Positions 8,501 through 15,705 of a DNA stretch of 44,374 bases are shown here, piece by piece (position 1 is the first letter of the stretch; each line of letters starts with the position of its first letter). The position numbers and the translations under genes are program-made. The stretch is from Bacteroidota bacterium. GTDB lineage: Bacteria > Bacteroidota > Bacteroidia > Cytophagales > Thermoflexibacteraceae. The notes beneath the pieces are model-generated. The model was given only the letters and a program-made list of their open reading frames with translations. It did no database searches and was not told the DNA's origin. The stretch is from positions 1 to 44,374 of the forward strand of contig RDXG01000228.1 of the NCBI GenBank assembly GCA_004292785.1, read 5' to 3'.

Positions 8501-11494
8501 TTTAATGGCAAAACTTTCAAACAATTTAACAGTTATTTGGCAGAAAATTTGCCTAAACCGTCTTATTTAAACAATTTGATTGCTTTGTGTTGGGCAGATT
8601 TAAACCCCTCTCCTACCAATATTCGCTATTTTAGGTCAGGAACTGCCCCAAATCGCAAGTTTATTGTCGAATTTTTGACTGTTTCTACTTTTTACACAGG
8701 AAAAATTAGTGGGCAAATTATTTTGAACGAAAACAACACCATCGAACTCCAAGCGGCAAGCATTACGGCAAATGGACTTTCAGAAAAAATGACGATGGGC
8801 ATCGAAAACGAAGATGGAACGATTGCAAACACTGTTTCAGGGCGAAACCAAGTTGCAAATTGGACTGCCACAAACGAAGGCTATTTGTTTTCGCCAAACT
8901 ATACTTCTTTGAGTTGGAATTCTGGCGAAACTGTGCCAAACATCAGCAAAAATACGGCAGGAACTTATACGCTTTCTTTCACGCAAGGAAGTTGTAATTA
9001 TTCTGCAAGTACCACATTATCAAATACTTGCGGGCAAAATCCTTTGCTAAATTCTGTTTTTCCTGCAAATAATTCCACAAATATTCCTTTGAAAAGCAAT
9101 TTGCAATTTGCCTTTAACGAAAACATTTTTGCAGGCACAGGTTTTATTACGATTTCTGATGGCACAAATTCTATTTTCCTAACTGCCTCTGATTCAAGGG
9201 TTTCGATCACAAAAAACGTGGTCGACATTCAATTAAATCAAGATTTGTTGCCAAACAAAAATTATTTTGTTCAAATCAATGCTGATGCTTTCAAAGACAA
9301 CGAAAATCTGTTTTTTACAGGCATCAACAGCCCGACTGTTTGGAATTTTAGCACGCCAAATCAAGCTCCGACAGACATTGCTTTGTGCGCAAAAAATTTG
9401 TCTGAAACTACGGCTGTTGGCACTTTAATAGGCGAATTAAGCACTTCCGATCCTGATGCAAATTCGAGTTTTACCTACGCAATTACGGCAGGTTCGGGCA
9501 TAGGAACTTTTGCGATTTCTGAAAATAAAATTTATACAAATGCCATTTTAAATTATGCTACAAACCCATTTTATACCCTCGAAATTTCGAGTACGGACAA
9601 CGGAATTTCTCCGCTTTCGGTAAAAAAAATGTTTCAAATTTATGTGCATAATCAAGAAGTTTTTAAGGCAGGAAGTTCACAAATTTTGTGTGCGGCGGGT
9701 TCAGCTTACACAAGTGGCGTGCTAAAACCCACAACGGCGGGAACTTGGCGTTTTATAAGTGCAAACCCTGTGCCTGCCATTTTGCCTACGATTGTTTCGC
9801 CAAATTCGCCAATTACAGAAATTTCGAATTTGCAAGCAAACACCGATTATAAATTTGTTTGGCAAAATAATTTGCTTGCAAACGCTTGTATGCCCGAAGA
9901 TTTGGCAGTTTTGAACATCAAAGTTTTAGGAAATATTGCAAATCCGACCTCGACAACAGCAAATTGGCAAGGTGCGCAAAATACAAATTGGTATGATTGT
10001 AGAAATTGGCAAAATCAATATGTTCCAAATGACCAAATGAGCGCGCAAATTTCAAATTCTACGATCAATATTCCTTTAATTTCTGCGCCTTACGTTAGAA
10101 TCCAAAATTTGACTATCGATCCTTTGCAAAGTCTTCAAATTCAGACAAATGGCGTGTTGGAAATTGCCCAAAATTTTTCTAATTCTGGGGTTTTAAACAA
10201 TTTAGGAAACATTTTTATTAGCGGAAATTTTACAAATTCTCAAACTTTAAACCAAAGCACAGGAAAAATTACTTTTAGCGGCGCAAATTCTGCGAATTTT
10301 GTGGCTTTTGCAAGCACAACTTTGTTTAATGTGGAAATAAATAAACCAAATTCGAGCCTAAATTTGCAAAACGATTTGTTCATAAACGGTCAAATGCTGT
10401 TCACAAGCGGAAAAATTAATAGCACAAATTCGGCTTTGTTGGTTTTTAATGACAACGCTACAAATAATGGCGGAAATAATTTGAGTTTTGTAAACGGCAA
10501 AGTCAGAAAAATTGGTGATGACGCTTTTGTGTTTCCTGTTGGAAAAAACAATTATTGGGCAAGAATTGGCATAGAAAACCTTGTCAGCACACACGTAAAC
10601 GACTATTTTACGGCAGAATATTTTGATCAAAAACATAGTTTTTATTACGTTTTTCAAAGCCCTTTGAAGCGTGTAAGTTTGATAGAACATTGGATTTTGG
10701 ACAGAGGAACGAATGGCGGATCGGGCAATACGGGTGCAAAAGTGCGGATTTTTTGGGAAAACAACAGCCGTAGCGGAATTGATATGGTTACAGTTTCGGA
10801 TTTGCAAGTGGCGCGCTACAACGGCACAACTTGGGTTTCGCATGGAAATGGTGGAATTTCGGGCGGAATACCCGCTGGAAGTGTGCTTTCCAACGATATT
10901 ATTACTTCTTTTAGTCCTTTTACGGAAGGTTCTTCGCTAGATAACAACAATTTGTTACCTTTGGAATGGCTAGTTTTTACGGCAGAAATTAAAGATGAAA
11001 AGGTAAAATTGTTTTGGAAAGTGCTTGACGAAAGAGAAACGGTTTTTTATGAAGTGCAAAAATCGAAAAATGGCGTAGATTTTGAAAATATCAAGCAGAT
11101 TCCAAGTGCGAGAAAGTCCGAAAACGAATATGAATTTTGGGATTTGATGCCCGAAGGAATTGCGTATTACAGAATTAAGCAAACGGACATCAACAAATTT
11201 AGTACGTACAGCAAAATTAGGGCGGTGGTTCAAAAAACAATTTCTGAAAACAAATTGATCGCTTTTCCAAATCCGACAGTTGCCGAAAACGTGAATTTGA
11301 TTGTGTTAAGCAAAAATACGATCAAAACCAATTTGCAAATGATTGATGTTTTGGGCAGAAATGCCTTTACTATGGATTTGGATTTGCAAAATGGCGTAAA
11401 TGAGTTTAAATTGTCTAAAATTGCTTTTGCAAAAGGAGTTTACACGCTGATTATCAAGGAATTAGGTTTAAGTACAAAAATTTTGATCGAATGA
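5513..11494 (+). CDS. Secreted S8 (subtilisin-like) serine protease with T9SS sorting domain
   Basis: This is a 1993-residue multidomain protease. A signal peptide (residues 1-19, ending FAQ) is followed by a propeptide-like region to ~195 and an S8 domain at ~200-475. The catalytic residues are visible: D221 in VMVIDGG, H246 in HSTHVLG, N338 in FAVGNS (oxyanion hole) and S414 in GTSQACP. Downstream are a P-like beta domain (~480-610), a fibronectin type III-like domain (~700-790), a CARDB-like region (~800-900), an SbsA-type Ig-like domain (~1174-1285) and a cadherin-like repeat (~1283-1380). The last ~75 residues are a type A T9SS sorting domain ('AFPNPTVAENVNL', '..DVLGRNAF', '..KGVYTLIIK'). 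It should be secreted through T9SS and released or anchored at the surface. Its stop overlaps the DUF3667 gene. Confidence 0.95.
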   Translation: MKYIFILIFSFTHFLVFAQNSERKLVSNQDLKAFFENQNQFDSYLFEENYFLNVEFKQIPTFEQWQNLQASPIKIQDYQGNKVYSVSFPKNISLQTLENLNVKRVLRVDSESKIQKYDFPDSEVLAEVQVFKDISSQKVIQEFKKLGLKIIDEQPFFHIFRILTTKKQVISLSELPFVAYIGFSEKNESLHVLGNNQTKANILSNGVRKLDGSGVNVMVIDGGSIGSHIDFQNQVNNMENVAENFHSTHVLGIMGSAGLRDTFAEGIVPKANFFSYHFSDVPYKMYQAIQNNDVQITQNSYGVNPTTCTGAVYNLEQRLRDQVVNQFPYLLPVFAVGNSFGVCGNSRNTAGNAFKNNISVGGVFYFDELNNCGTCSSSGPTQDGRVKPDIVALGIGVYSTYTNNSYGQTAIGTSQACPAVSAVSAQLAQRYQQIFGKRPPMSLLKASLCNSALDINTLGVDYRSGFGRMDAEKAVLTLEENRFLVNKISTGQSQTKTISVPFGAIRLRAMICWNDPAAAADANPALVNNLNLSVIHSQTSTTWNPWILNPASPMAAATRGIDNLNNIEQVTIDNPQAGDYQLLVNGFAVAMGGTQEYSLVWQIDMPSLELTFPAGNEKLPLSNQAIFGQSANARRTLFRWNADGIASNLTFDYSLDNGNTWNLIVNNIAPSGGTYIWIPPNVTSSQARIRVSSGAYSDISGAFHLIEQPVISSVTSGNNQLTISWNASTTATNYDVYKLNTQNWQYELVGNDIVGTSFVVPNLVNGANYWLTIRAKNNSTNAVSERAVAFSGTPTGAGANNDLSLLAIQNPTNSACLNARSATEIISLQIKNNGTSTITSGTFVTAFYQIDNQTVIQESFITSNWNVNDIFTYNFAQTANFSAEKTYFLSANVQFSGDLLTDNNYLNKKIISKNTFYLSQDQANGICGETVNISAQNLPLTYNLASTTFALQDMSFATTIYVPDNSISDPLSIGFDFYFFGKKQTECEISNDGFLLFNGKTFKQFNSYLAENLPKPSYLNNLIALCWADLNPSPTNIRYFRSGTAPNRKFIVEFLTVSTFYTGKISGQIILNENNTIELQAASITANGLSEKMTMGIENEDGTIANTVSGRNQVANWTATNEGYLFSPNYTSLSWNSGETVPNISKNTAGTYTLSFTQGSCNYSASTTLSNTCGQNPLLNSVFPANNSTNIPLKSNLQFAFNENIFAGTGFITISDGTNSIFLTASDSRVSITKNVVDIQLNQDLLPNKNYFVQINADAFKDNENLFFTGINSPTVWNFSTPNQAPTDIALCAKNLSETTAVGTLIGELSTSDPDANSSFTYAITAGSGIGTFAISENKIYTNAILNYATNPFYTLEISSTDNGISPLSVKKMFQIYVHNQEVFKAGSSQILCAAGSAYTSGVLKPTTAGTWRFISANPVPAILPTIVSPNSPITEISNLQANTDYKFVWQNNLLANACMPEDLAVLNIKVLGNIANPTSTTANWQGAQNTNWYDCRNWQNQYVPNDQMSAQISNSTINIPLISAPYVRIQNLTIDPLQSLQIQTNGVLEIAQNFSNSGVLNNLGNIFISGNFTNSQTLNQSTGKITFSGANSANFVAFASTTLFNVEINKPNSSLNLQNDLFINGQMLFTSGKINSTNSALLVFNDNATNNGGNNLSFVNGKVRKIGDDAFVFPVGKNNYWARIGIENLVSTHVNDYFTAEYFDQKHSFYYVFQSPLKRVSLIEHWILDRGTNGGSGNTGAKVRIFWENNSRSGIDMVTVSDLQVARYNGTTWVSHGNGGISGGIPAGSVLSNDIITSFSPFTEGSSLDNNNLLPLEWLVFTAEIKDEKVKLFWKVLDERETVFYEVQKSKNGVDFENIKQIPSARKSENEYEFWDLMPEGIAYYRIKQTDINKFSTYSKIRAVVQKTISENKLIAFPNPTVAENVNLIVLSKNTIKTNLQMIDVLGRNAFTMDLDLQNGVNEFKLSKIAFAKGVYTLIIKELGLSTKILIE

Positions 11495-12771
11495 AAAAAA
11501 GAAGAAAAGGGCATCAATGCATGAACTGCGAATTGTTGGTTCAGGAACGTTTCAATTTTTGTCCGCAATGTGGTCAAGAAAACACAAACAACAGGGTTTC
11601 TTTGAAAGAATTAGGCAAAGATTTGCTAGACAATTTTTTGAGTTTCGATTCACGTTTGGCGCGCAGTATTTTGCCTTTTTTGTTTAAACCAGGCGAATTG
11701 ACAACGGCTTTTAACAACGGAAGTCGCCTGAAATACATTCACCCTGTTCGGTTTTATGTGATTATGAGTGTGTTTTTCTTTTTTGTTTTTGGGAAAATTG
11801 CCATTTTTCCTCCTGAAGCAGAAGACATGAATTTGAGTGCGCTCAACGAAGAAATACGAATGAATTTGCGCAGAGAAATTACAGACGAATATTACAATTC
11901 TAAAACCATTTTAGACAGCTTAATTTTGGATTCTTTGGTAGATCATCGCTATGAAAAAGCCTTTGGAAAGTTGGCAGTTGGGGCGGATCAGGATTCGTTA
12001 AGAGAAATTATTGATCAAGAAGAGGCTCAAAACGAAAAATTGAAACAACAAAAAGATAGCCTTGCCATCGATTCCTTGTTCAAATTGCGAAGCACAGAAA
12101 TAGAAAAAAAGGCTTTAAAAGATAAAAAAAAGCAAATTTACGGCAATAAAGGCGGAGTAAAACCCAAACTATTCAAGCGCGATTCTGCAAATAAAACTTT
12201 GTTTTGGTTTCCTTTTATCTTGGATTCTGTGCATTTTGATGTAAAAAAAGCCAAACATTTGGCAAAATTTCCTCGCATGAGTGCTGAACGTTTGCTCGAT
12301 TCTTTGGACGTAAAACCCCTCCCAATTCATGTCAAAGTTGCGACTCAATACATTAAATTTGTCCGAAATGACGTGGGTGTTTTTGTGCAAAACGCCATCG
12401 GAAACGTGCCTTTGATGATGATGTTTATGTTGCCTTTTTTTGCCATTTTTCTTAAACTTTTGTATGTTCGTTCTAGCAAATTGTATATCGAACACCTGAT
12501 TTTTACCTTTCATTTACAGACTTTTGTGTTTTTTATTTTTGGGCTTGCCCTGTCCATGATTTTGTATAACAGTGAAGACGAAAATATTGCTTTGGCACTT
12601 TCTTTTGCTATGTTTTCTCTACTTTTTTATGCTTATTTTTCGTTTAAAAGGGTGTACGGACAAGGTTTTTTTAAGACAAATCTAAAAATGATTGTCTTGT
12701 TTTGGCTGTATGTCTTTACAATTTCACTTTTTTTGTTTTTGGAAATTATGTATTCGTTTTTTATGTACTAA
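11491..12771 (+). CDS. DUF3667 zinc-ribbon membrane protein
   Basis: This 426-residue protein begins with a zinc ribbon (C10-x2-C13 and C24-x2-C27). It is followed by the DUF3667 core, with 'LLDNFLSFDSRLARSILPFLFKPGELTTAF' and 'HPVRFYVIMSVFFFF'. Hydrophobic segments lie at ~92-112 and, in the C-terminal part (~305-425), there are four further membrane helices. Between them is a charged, mostly helical segment of ~180 residues. The family is common in Bacteroidota and has no assigned function. The ATG overlaps the stop of the protease gene (ATGA at 11491-11494), so the two are co-translated, though a functional link is not established. Confidence 0.9.
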   Translation: MKKRRKGHQCMNCELLVQERFNFCPQCGQENTNNRVSLKELGKDLLDNFLSFDSRLARSILPFLFKPGELTTAFNNGSRLKYIHPVRFYVIMSVFFFFVFGKIAIFPPEAEDMNLSALNEEIRMNLRREITDEYYNSKTILDSLILDSLVDHRYEKAFGKLAVGADQDSLREIIDQEEAQNEKLKQQKDSLAIDSLFKLRSTEIEKKALKDKKKQIYGNKGGVKPKLFKRDSANKTLFWFPFILDSVHFDVKKAKHLAKFPRMSAERLLDSLDVKPLPIHVKVATQYIKFVRNDVGVFVQNAIGNVPLMMMFMLPFFAIFLKLLYVRSSKLYIEHLIFTFHLQTFVFFIFGLALSMILYNSEDENIALALSFAMFSLLFYAYFSFKRVYGQGFFKTNLKMIVLFWLYVFTISLFLFLEIMYSFFMY

Positions 12772-12798
12772 ATCTTCATTTTTTCCAAAAAAACAAAT

Positions 12799-12806
12799 TA
12801 TCTTTG
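12799..12806 (+). promoter_or_regulatory. -7 element upstream of the interrupted small gene
   Basis: TATCTTTG matches TAnnTTTG and lies 21 bases before the ATG at 12828. Its preservation supports reading 12828-13120 as a former gene. Confidence 0.45.
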
Positions 12807-12827
12807 TTTCAATTAAATTCAATTTTT

Positions 12828-13120
12828 ATGTCAAATTATCCTTTATGCCGTTGTTTGTGTCTGCACAAATATTGTAGGGAGTTGTTTGTGTGGACACAAA
12901 CAATGGCATAGAATTAAATAAACTCAAAGACGTTTGACAGGCTCAAGACGATTTTGAGTTTGGAATAGTCATTGATGCTTTTGCCAAAAAATACCATGTT
13001 GCAGATCATCAAAAAGAGATTATAACAAGAGATTTTAGCGAAATTTTAACAATTCCTTGTATGGATAATTTGGAAATTGATTTGGAAAAATTGTATGCGC
13101 GCGCCTACAAACAGAAATAA
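12828..13120 (+). pseudogene. Small gene of unknown family split by a 63-bp palindromic element
   Basis: A start ATG gives MSNYPL up to 12845, and then a palindromic element flanked by TA interrupts the frame. If 12846-12910 (element plus one TA) is removed, the frame continues as ELNKLKDV, a TGA at 12935-12937, then QAQDDFEFGIVIDAFAKKYH and so on to ...KLYARAYKQK and TAA at 13118. The restored protein would be about 75 residues with one nonsense codon. I do not recognise the family. A related peptide (SNYPIG..., KDFSEILTI.C) is present at 14120-14175. The gene appears dead because of both the insertion and the stop codon. The remnant after the stop (12938-13120) contains no early ATG. Confidence 0.65.
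12844..12910. mobile_element. TA-flanked palindromic element, copy 1 (MITE-like)
   Basis: The element of 63 bp (12846-12908) is bounded by TA on both sides. Its outer arms TGCCGTTGTTTGTGTC and GACACAAACAATGGCA are inverted with one mismatch. Inside, CACAAA and TTTGTG can extend the long stem, or two small hairpins (TTTGTG-N4-CACAAA, twice) can form instead. A second copy lies inverted at 42721-42787 with 62 of 67 identical positions. The TA on both sides resembles the target duplication made by IS630/Tc1-mariner transposases. The copy interrupts a small reading frame, and removing it restores the frame. Confidence 0.75.
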
Positions 13121-13128
13121 GGAAATTT

Positions 13129-13461
13129 TTAAAGTTTATCCATAATTTTTAGCCAAATTTGCCTAAATTCTTTTTGAAAACCAAGATTAAGATCAAGTAA
13201 TAAAACCTGACAAATCAAACATTCTGCCTGCCTGTATTCTTGAATTTGTATTGCCAAAGTAATAGCTCCTCTAAACAACAAAGCCTGATCTAAGGTTGCT
13301 GTCGGGGTTTTTAGGGACATCATGGCTGCTTGTTGTTCCAAATCAAAGGCTTGTTTGTACAAAGAATCTACATTTTGCGTAATTCCTTTTCGTTGATCAA
13401 AAATGGCTTGATCATAAAAAAACATCGCTTGTTGGTGGATTTCGTGAATATTTATGTTCAT
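13129..13461 (-). CDS. Small TPR-like protein of a two-gene cassette
   Basis: This 110-residue protein is all-helical, with two or three antiparallel helix pairs resembling tetratricopeptide repeats ('HQQAMFFYDQAIFDQRKG', 'VDSLYKQAFDLEQQAA', '..ALLFRGAITLAIQIQEYRQAECLICQVL'). There is no signal peptide or membrane segment, so it is cytosolic. TPR folds usually hold partner proteins. Its ATG overlaps the stop of the 175-residue gene upstream as ATGA, so the two are translated together and the partner is probably that protein. No family name is known to me, and the function is unknown. Confidence 0.75.
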   Translation of the reverse strand: MNINIHEIHQQAMFFYDQAIFDQRKGITQNVDSLYKQAFDLEQQAAMMSLKTPTATLDQALLFRGAITLAIQIQEYRQAECLICQVLLLDLNLGFQKEFRQIWLKIMDKL

Positions 13462-13985
13462 CTTTTTAGAATTGAAATTTGAGGTTGGCTAAATTCTACT
13501 ACTACAATAAATACGGGAATATCAAAATGATCGCTTTGCGTGGATTGTTCTACTTTTTGCTTAATTCTCTGTTGAATTTGCGCAGGAGAACCCTTTAAAA
13601 TTCCAGATATCTCTAATCTTGCACAAGAATAATATTGATCACCTTCTTTTGTACCTAACAAAAAATCTACTCCTGTTCCTTTGGGAGTTTGTCTAATGAC
13701 CTGATAACCAGTGAGTTCTTCAATAACCAATATTGCCAAACATGAAGCACCGTCTTCTACCGTTTCCACCAAATTACTCCTTGAATCTATAGCGGATTGA
13801 CTTGCTTGTTCCCATGCTAACTCAAATTGTGCCTTCAAATCTCCTTCAACAGTAAGCAAAACATTTTGTAAATGTTGGCAATGATCTAAACAAACTGTGG
13901 CAGCTTCCGAAAAATTATCGCATCTGATAGGACTCAAATAATTTTGCTTTTTTAAGGCATAAATATTGATTTTTTTTACAATCAT
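13458..13985 (-). CDS. Uncharacterised protein of a two-gene cassette, possible nuclease-like fold
   Basis: This 175-residue soluble protein has a conserved-looking N-terminus ('INIYALKKQNYLSPIRCDNFSEAATVC'), a middle region with 'EDGASCLAILVIEELTGYQVI', then 'KGTGVDFLLG' and 'ARLEISGILKG', and a C-terminal 'VFIVVVEFSQP'. From memory similar proteins occur in cyanobacteria and Bacteroidota, often beside a small TPR protein as here, but no function is attached to them. The spacing D107 ... E125-x-S127 on likely adjacent strands recalls PD-(D/E)xK nucleases, but the usual lysine is replaced by serine, so enzyme activity is only a guess. It is the first gene of a two-gene operon and overlaps the TPR gene. 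Confidence 0.75.
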   Translation of the reverse strand: MIVKKINIYALKKQNYLSPIRCDNFSEAATVCLDHCQHLQNVLLTVEGDLKAQFELAWEQASQSAIDSRSNLVETVEDGASCLAILVIEELTGYQVIRQTPKGTGVDFLLGTKEGDQYYSCARLEISGILKGSPAQIQQRIKQKVEQSTQSDHFDIPVFIVVVEFSQPQISILKR

Positions 13986-14084
13986 TAGGTTTTAGTTAAA
14001 AATTTATCATTAAATTTACTGCTGTAAAGGTAATAATTTTGTTTGCAAAAAAACAAAATTCAAATGATATTTTTTTTTATTTTC

Positions 14085-14178
14085 AAAAAAGCAAAAATTA
14101 TCCTATCCAACTATCCTATTGGCAAAACCGCAAAAGATTTTAGCGAAATTTTAACAATTTCTTGCATAGAAACAGATT
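14085..14178 (+). pseudogene. Second remnant of the small DFSEIL gene family
   Basis: Reading the + strand gives ...LSNYPIGKTAKDFSEILTISCIE, which shares SNYP and DFSEILTI.C with the interrupted gene at 12828-13120. About 33 of 36 bases match between 13029-13066 and 14131-14167. The fragment runs into the 3' end of the FAD-related gene on the other strand and has no matching C-terminal half. It looks like a truncated or internally deleted relative, leaving direct repeats on either side of the two-gene cassette. Confidence 0.5.
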
Positions 14179-14183
14179 TTTTT

Positions 14184-15404
14184 TTAATTTTCTTTATTCA
14201 CAAACGGACTCAAACTAGTTTCTATCAAAAATAACAATTCTTTGCGTTTGATTGGTTTTGCTCCTTCAAATAAATTTCCTTCTGCCCAATTTTTTGTCCA
14301 ATTTTGTTCCTGAAAGTACATCAATACAGGTTTTTGGGCGGTTACAAAATCTTCATAAACAAGGTGATTGAGTTCTGCTTTTGGCGAGTCTAATTGTTGC
14401 CACAAAAAATGAATGGCTTGATAGCGATTGATAACTTGGGTTTGTTTTTCGGTAGCAATTTTTTGTAAATTTGCAGAAATATTTTTGTTAGAACTTAGAG
14501 TCAAAATTTCTAACATTTCTTTGGCAAAAATACTAGAATCAGCGCCAAAAAACGGATCAGGTTTTAAAATTCCACTGACAAAACTTTTTTGTACCGATTC
14601 AAAAGCCCAATCATTGATCGAAATATTGGCATATTCGAATAAAGGAATTTTTGAGTTTAACATCATTTGTTGTAACTGCCTGATTTCTAATTGTTTAGGA
14701 TAAATATTCTGTTCCACACAAAGCGTAGCCAAAGCCCCTGCTGCCATGCCTATTTTTTCCAAAAAATCACTTTCATTTTCTAAAAGTACCGTTTTGTTGA
14801 TCGAAATATTTTTTTCGGCAGCCAACAAACCCTGTATTTTTGGCGAAAAAAATACTTCATAAGGCAAAATAAAAGGCATTTTTATTTGTACGCTATCGTT
14901 TTTTTGGATCAAATAATTGGCTGAAAAAACAGATTGTCGGATTTTGCTTAAATCTTGTAAATTATGGATAAAATTTGCTGTTATTTTTGTTCTTTCGCAA
15001 GAAACAGAGTCTTTTTCGACTGTAAAATCTGCTCCTGAAAGTTCGATCAGTTTGCCACATTCGCTTGCGTCAATGCTCATTTTGCTAAAAATTTTTATGG
15101 TATCTTTGCCTGATAAAAATACAGCACCTCGCAAAATATTTCCATCTACAATGGTAGAAATGAGTTGATGATTGTCCAGAATTTTGATGTTTTTGTTGTC
15201 TGTCGGAAAGGTATTTTTGCTTTCTTCGGATAACCAAATTACTTCGGCATTACTTTTGGCAGCTTGCACAGCAGCATAAAAAGCACTTGAAGCATTACCA
15301 AAAACCAATATTTGCGTATAAAATTCTTTTGGTACGCCCTCTTTTGAAACACAAGCTGCCCCAAAAACGGTCAATAATAGACAATAACTTAAAAAATATT
15401 TCAT
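14184..15404 (-). CDS. Degenerate FAD-oxidoreductase-like lipoprotein
   Basis: This 406-residue protein has a lipoprotein signal (lipobox FGAAC, Cys at 18). The body resembles the FAD-dependent oxidoreductase family of secreted Bacteroidota proteins: an N-terminal Rossmann-like 'ILVFGNASSAFYAAVQAAKSNAEVIWLSEE', then 'LPYEVFFSPKIQGLLAAEKNIS' and 'IGMAAGALATLCVEQNIYPKQLEIRQLQQMML', which match the family's C-terminal FAD-contact blocks. The GxGxxG dinucleotide motif is replaced by GNASSA, and the central part is shorter than usual. FAD binding is therefore doubtful and it may have become a non-enzymatic surface protein. The C-terminal ~150 residues are helical, possibly an S-layer-homology-like segment. 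It is a single gene. Confidence 0.72.
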   Translation of the reverse strand: MKYFLSYCLLLTVFGAACVSKEGVPKEFYTQILVFGNASSAFYAAVQAAKSNAEVIWLSEESKNTFPTDNKNIKILDNHQLISTIVDGNILRGAVFLSGKDTIKIFSKMSIDASECGKLIELSGADFTVEKDSVSCERTKITANFIHNLQDLSKIRQSVFSANYLIQKNDSVQIKMPFILPYEVFFSPKIQGLLAAEKNISINKTVLLENESDFLEKIGMAAGALATLCVEQNIYPKQLEIRQLQQMMLNSKIPLFEYANISINDWAFESVQKSFVSGILKPDPFFGADSSIFAKEMLEILTLSSNKNISANLQKIATEKQTQVINRYQAIHFLWQQLDSPKAELNHLVYEDFVTAQKPVLMYFQEQNWTKNWAEGNLFEGAKPIKRKELLFLIETSLSPFVNKEN

Positions 15405-15433
15405 AGAAAATTAAAATGGTTTGCAATCCTTGT

Positions 15434-15441
15434 CAAAGATA
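15434..15441 (-). promoter_or_regulatory. -7 element for the FAD-like lipoprotein gene
   Basis: On the minus strand this reads TATCTTTG, matching TAnnTTTG, 30 bases before the ATG. Confidence 0.5.
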
Positions 15442-15705
15442 TTTTATTTTATGAAAGTTAAAAATTTTTTTTTGGATTTTTAACGATATTGGGCAATTTA
15501 TTCGCTAAAAGTATTTCTATATCAAATTTTATAAGGAAATACTTTTGTTAAAAATAAAACAATTTCTTCAATAAATGTCTATTTTTTAATAAAAAAACAA
15601 ATGAAAATCTTAATTTTGCGTAAACAGATAAAGACCGCTAAATTTTTGAGTACAAAATTTGCTTTTATTTCTTTAGATTTTCTAAAAAATTAATTTGAAC
15701 ACGCC
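15442..15705. other. AT-rich divergent intergenic region
   Basis: This spacer separates the divergent lipoprotein and phosphatase genes. It is very AT-rich with long A and T runs. Apart from the minus-strand -7 element next to it I see no convincing gene, hairpin or repeat. The promoter of the phosphatase gene must lie here, but no clear TTTG/TAnnTTTG pair could be chosen. Confidence 0.5.

Noticed and set aside
14043-14234. A complete 63-codon + strand frame between the cassette and the FAD-like gene
   Set aside because: Only its middle (SNYPIG...DFSEILTI) resembles protein; the rest is poly-A/T-derived Phe, Ile and Lys and antisense of the FAD-like gene, so it is listed as a remnant rather than a gene.
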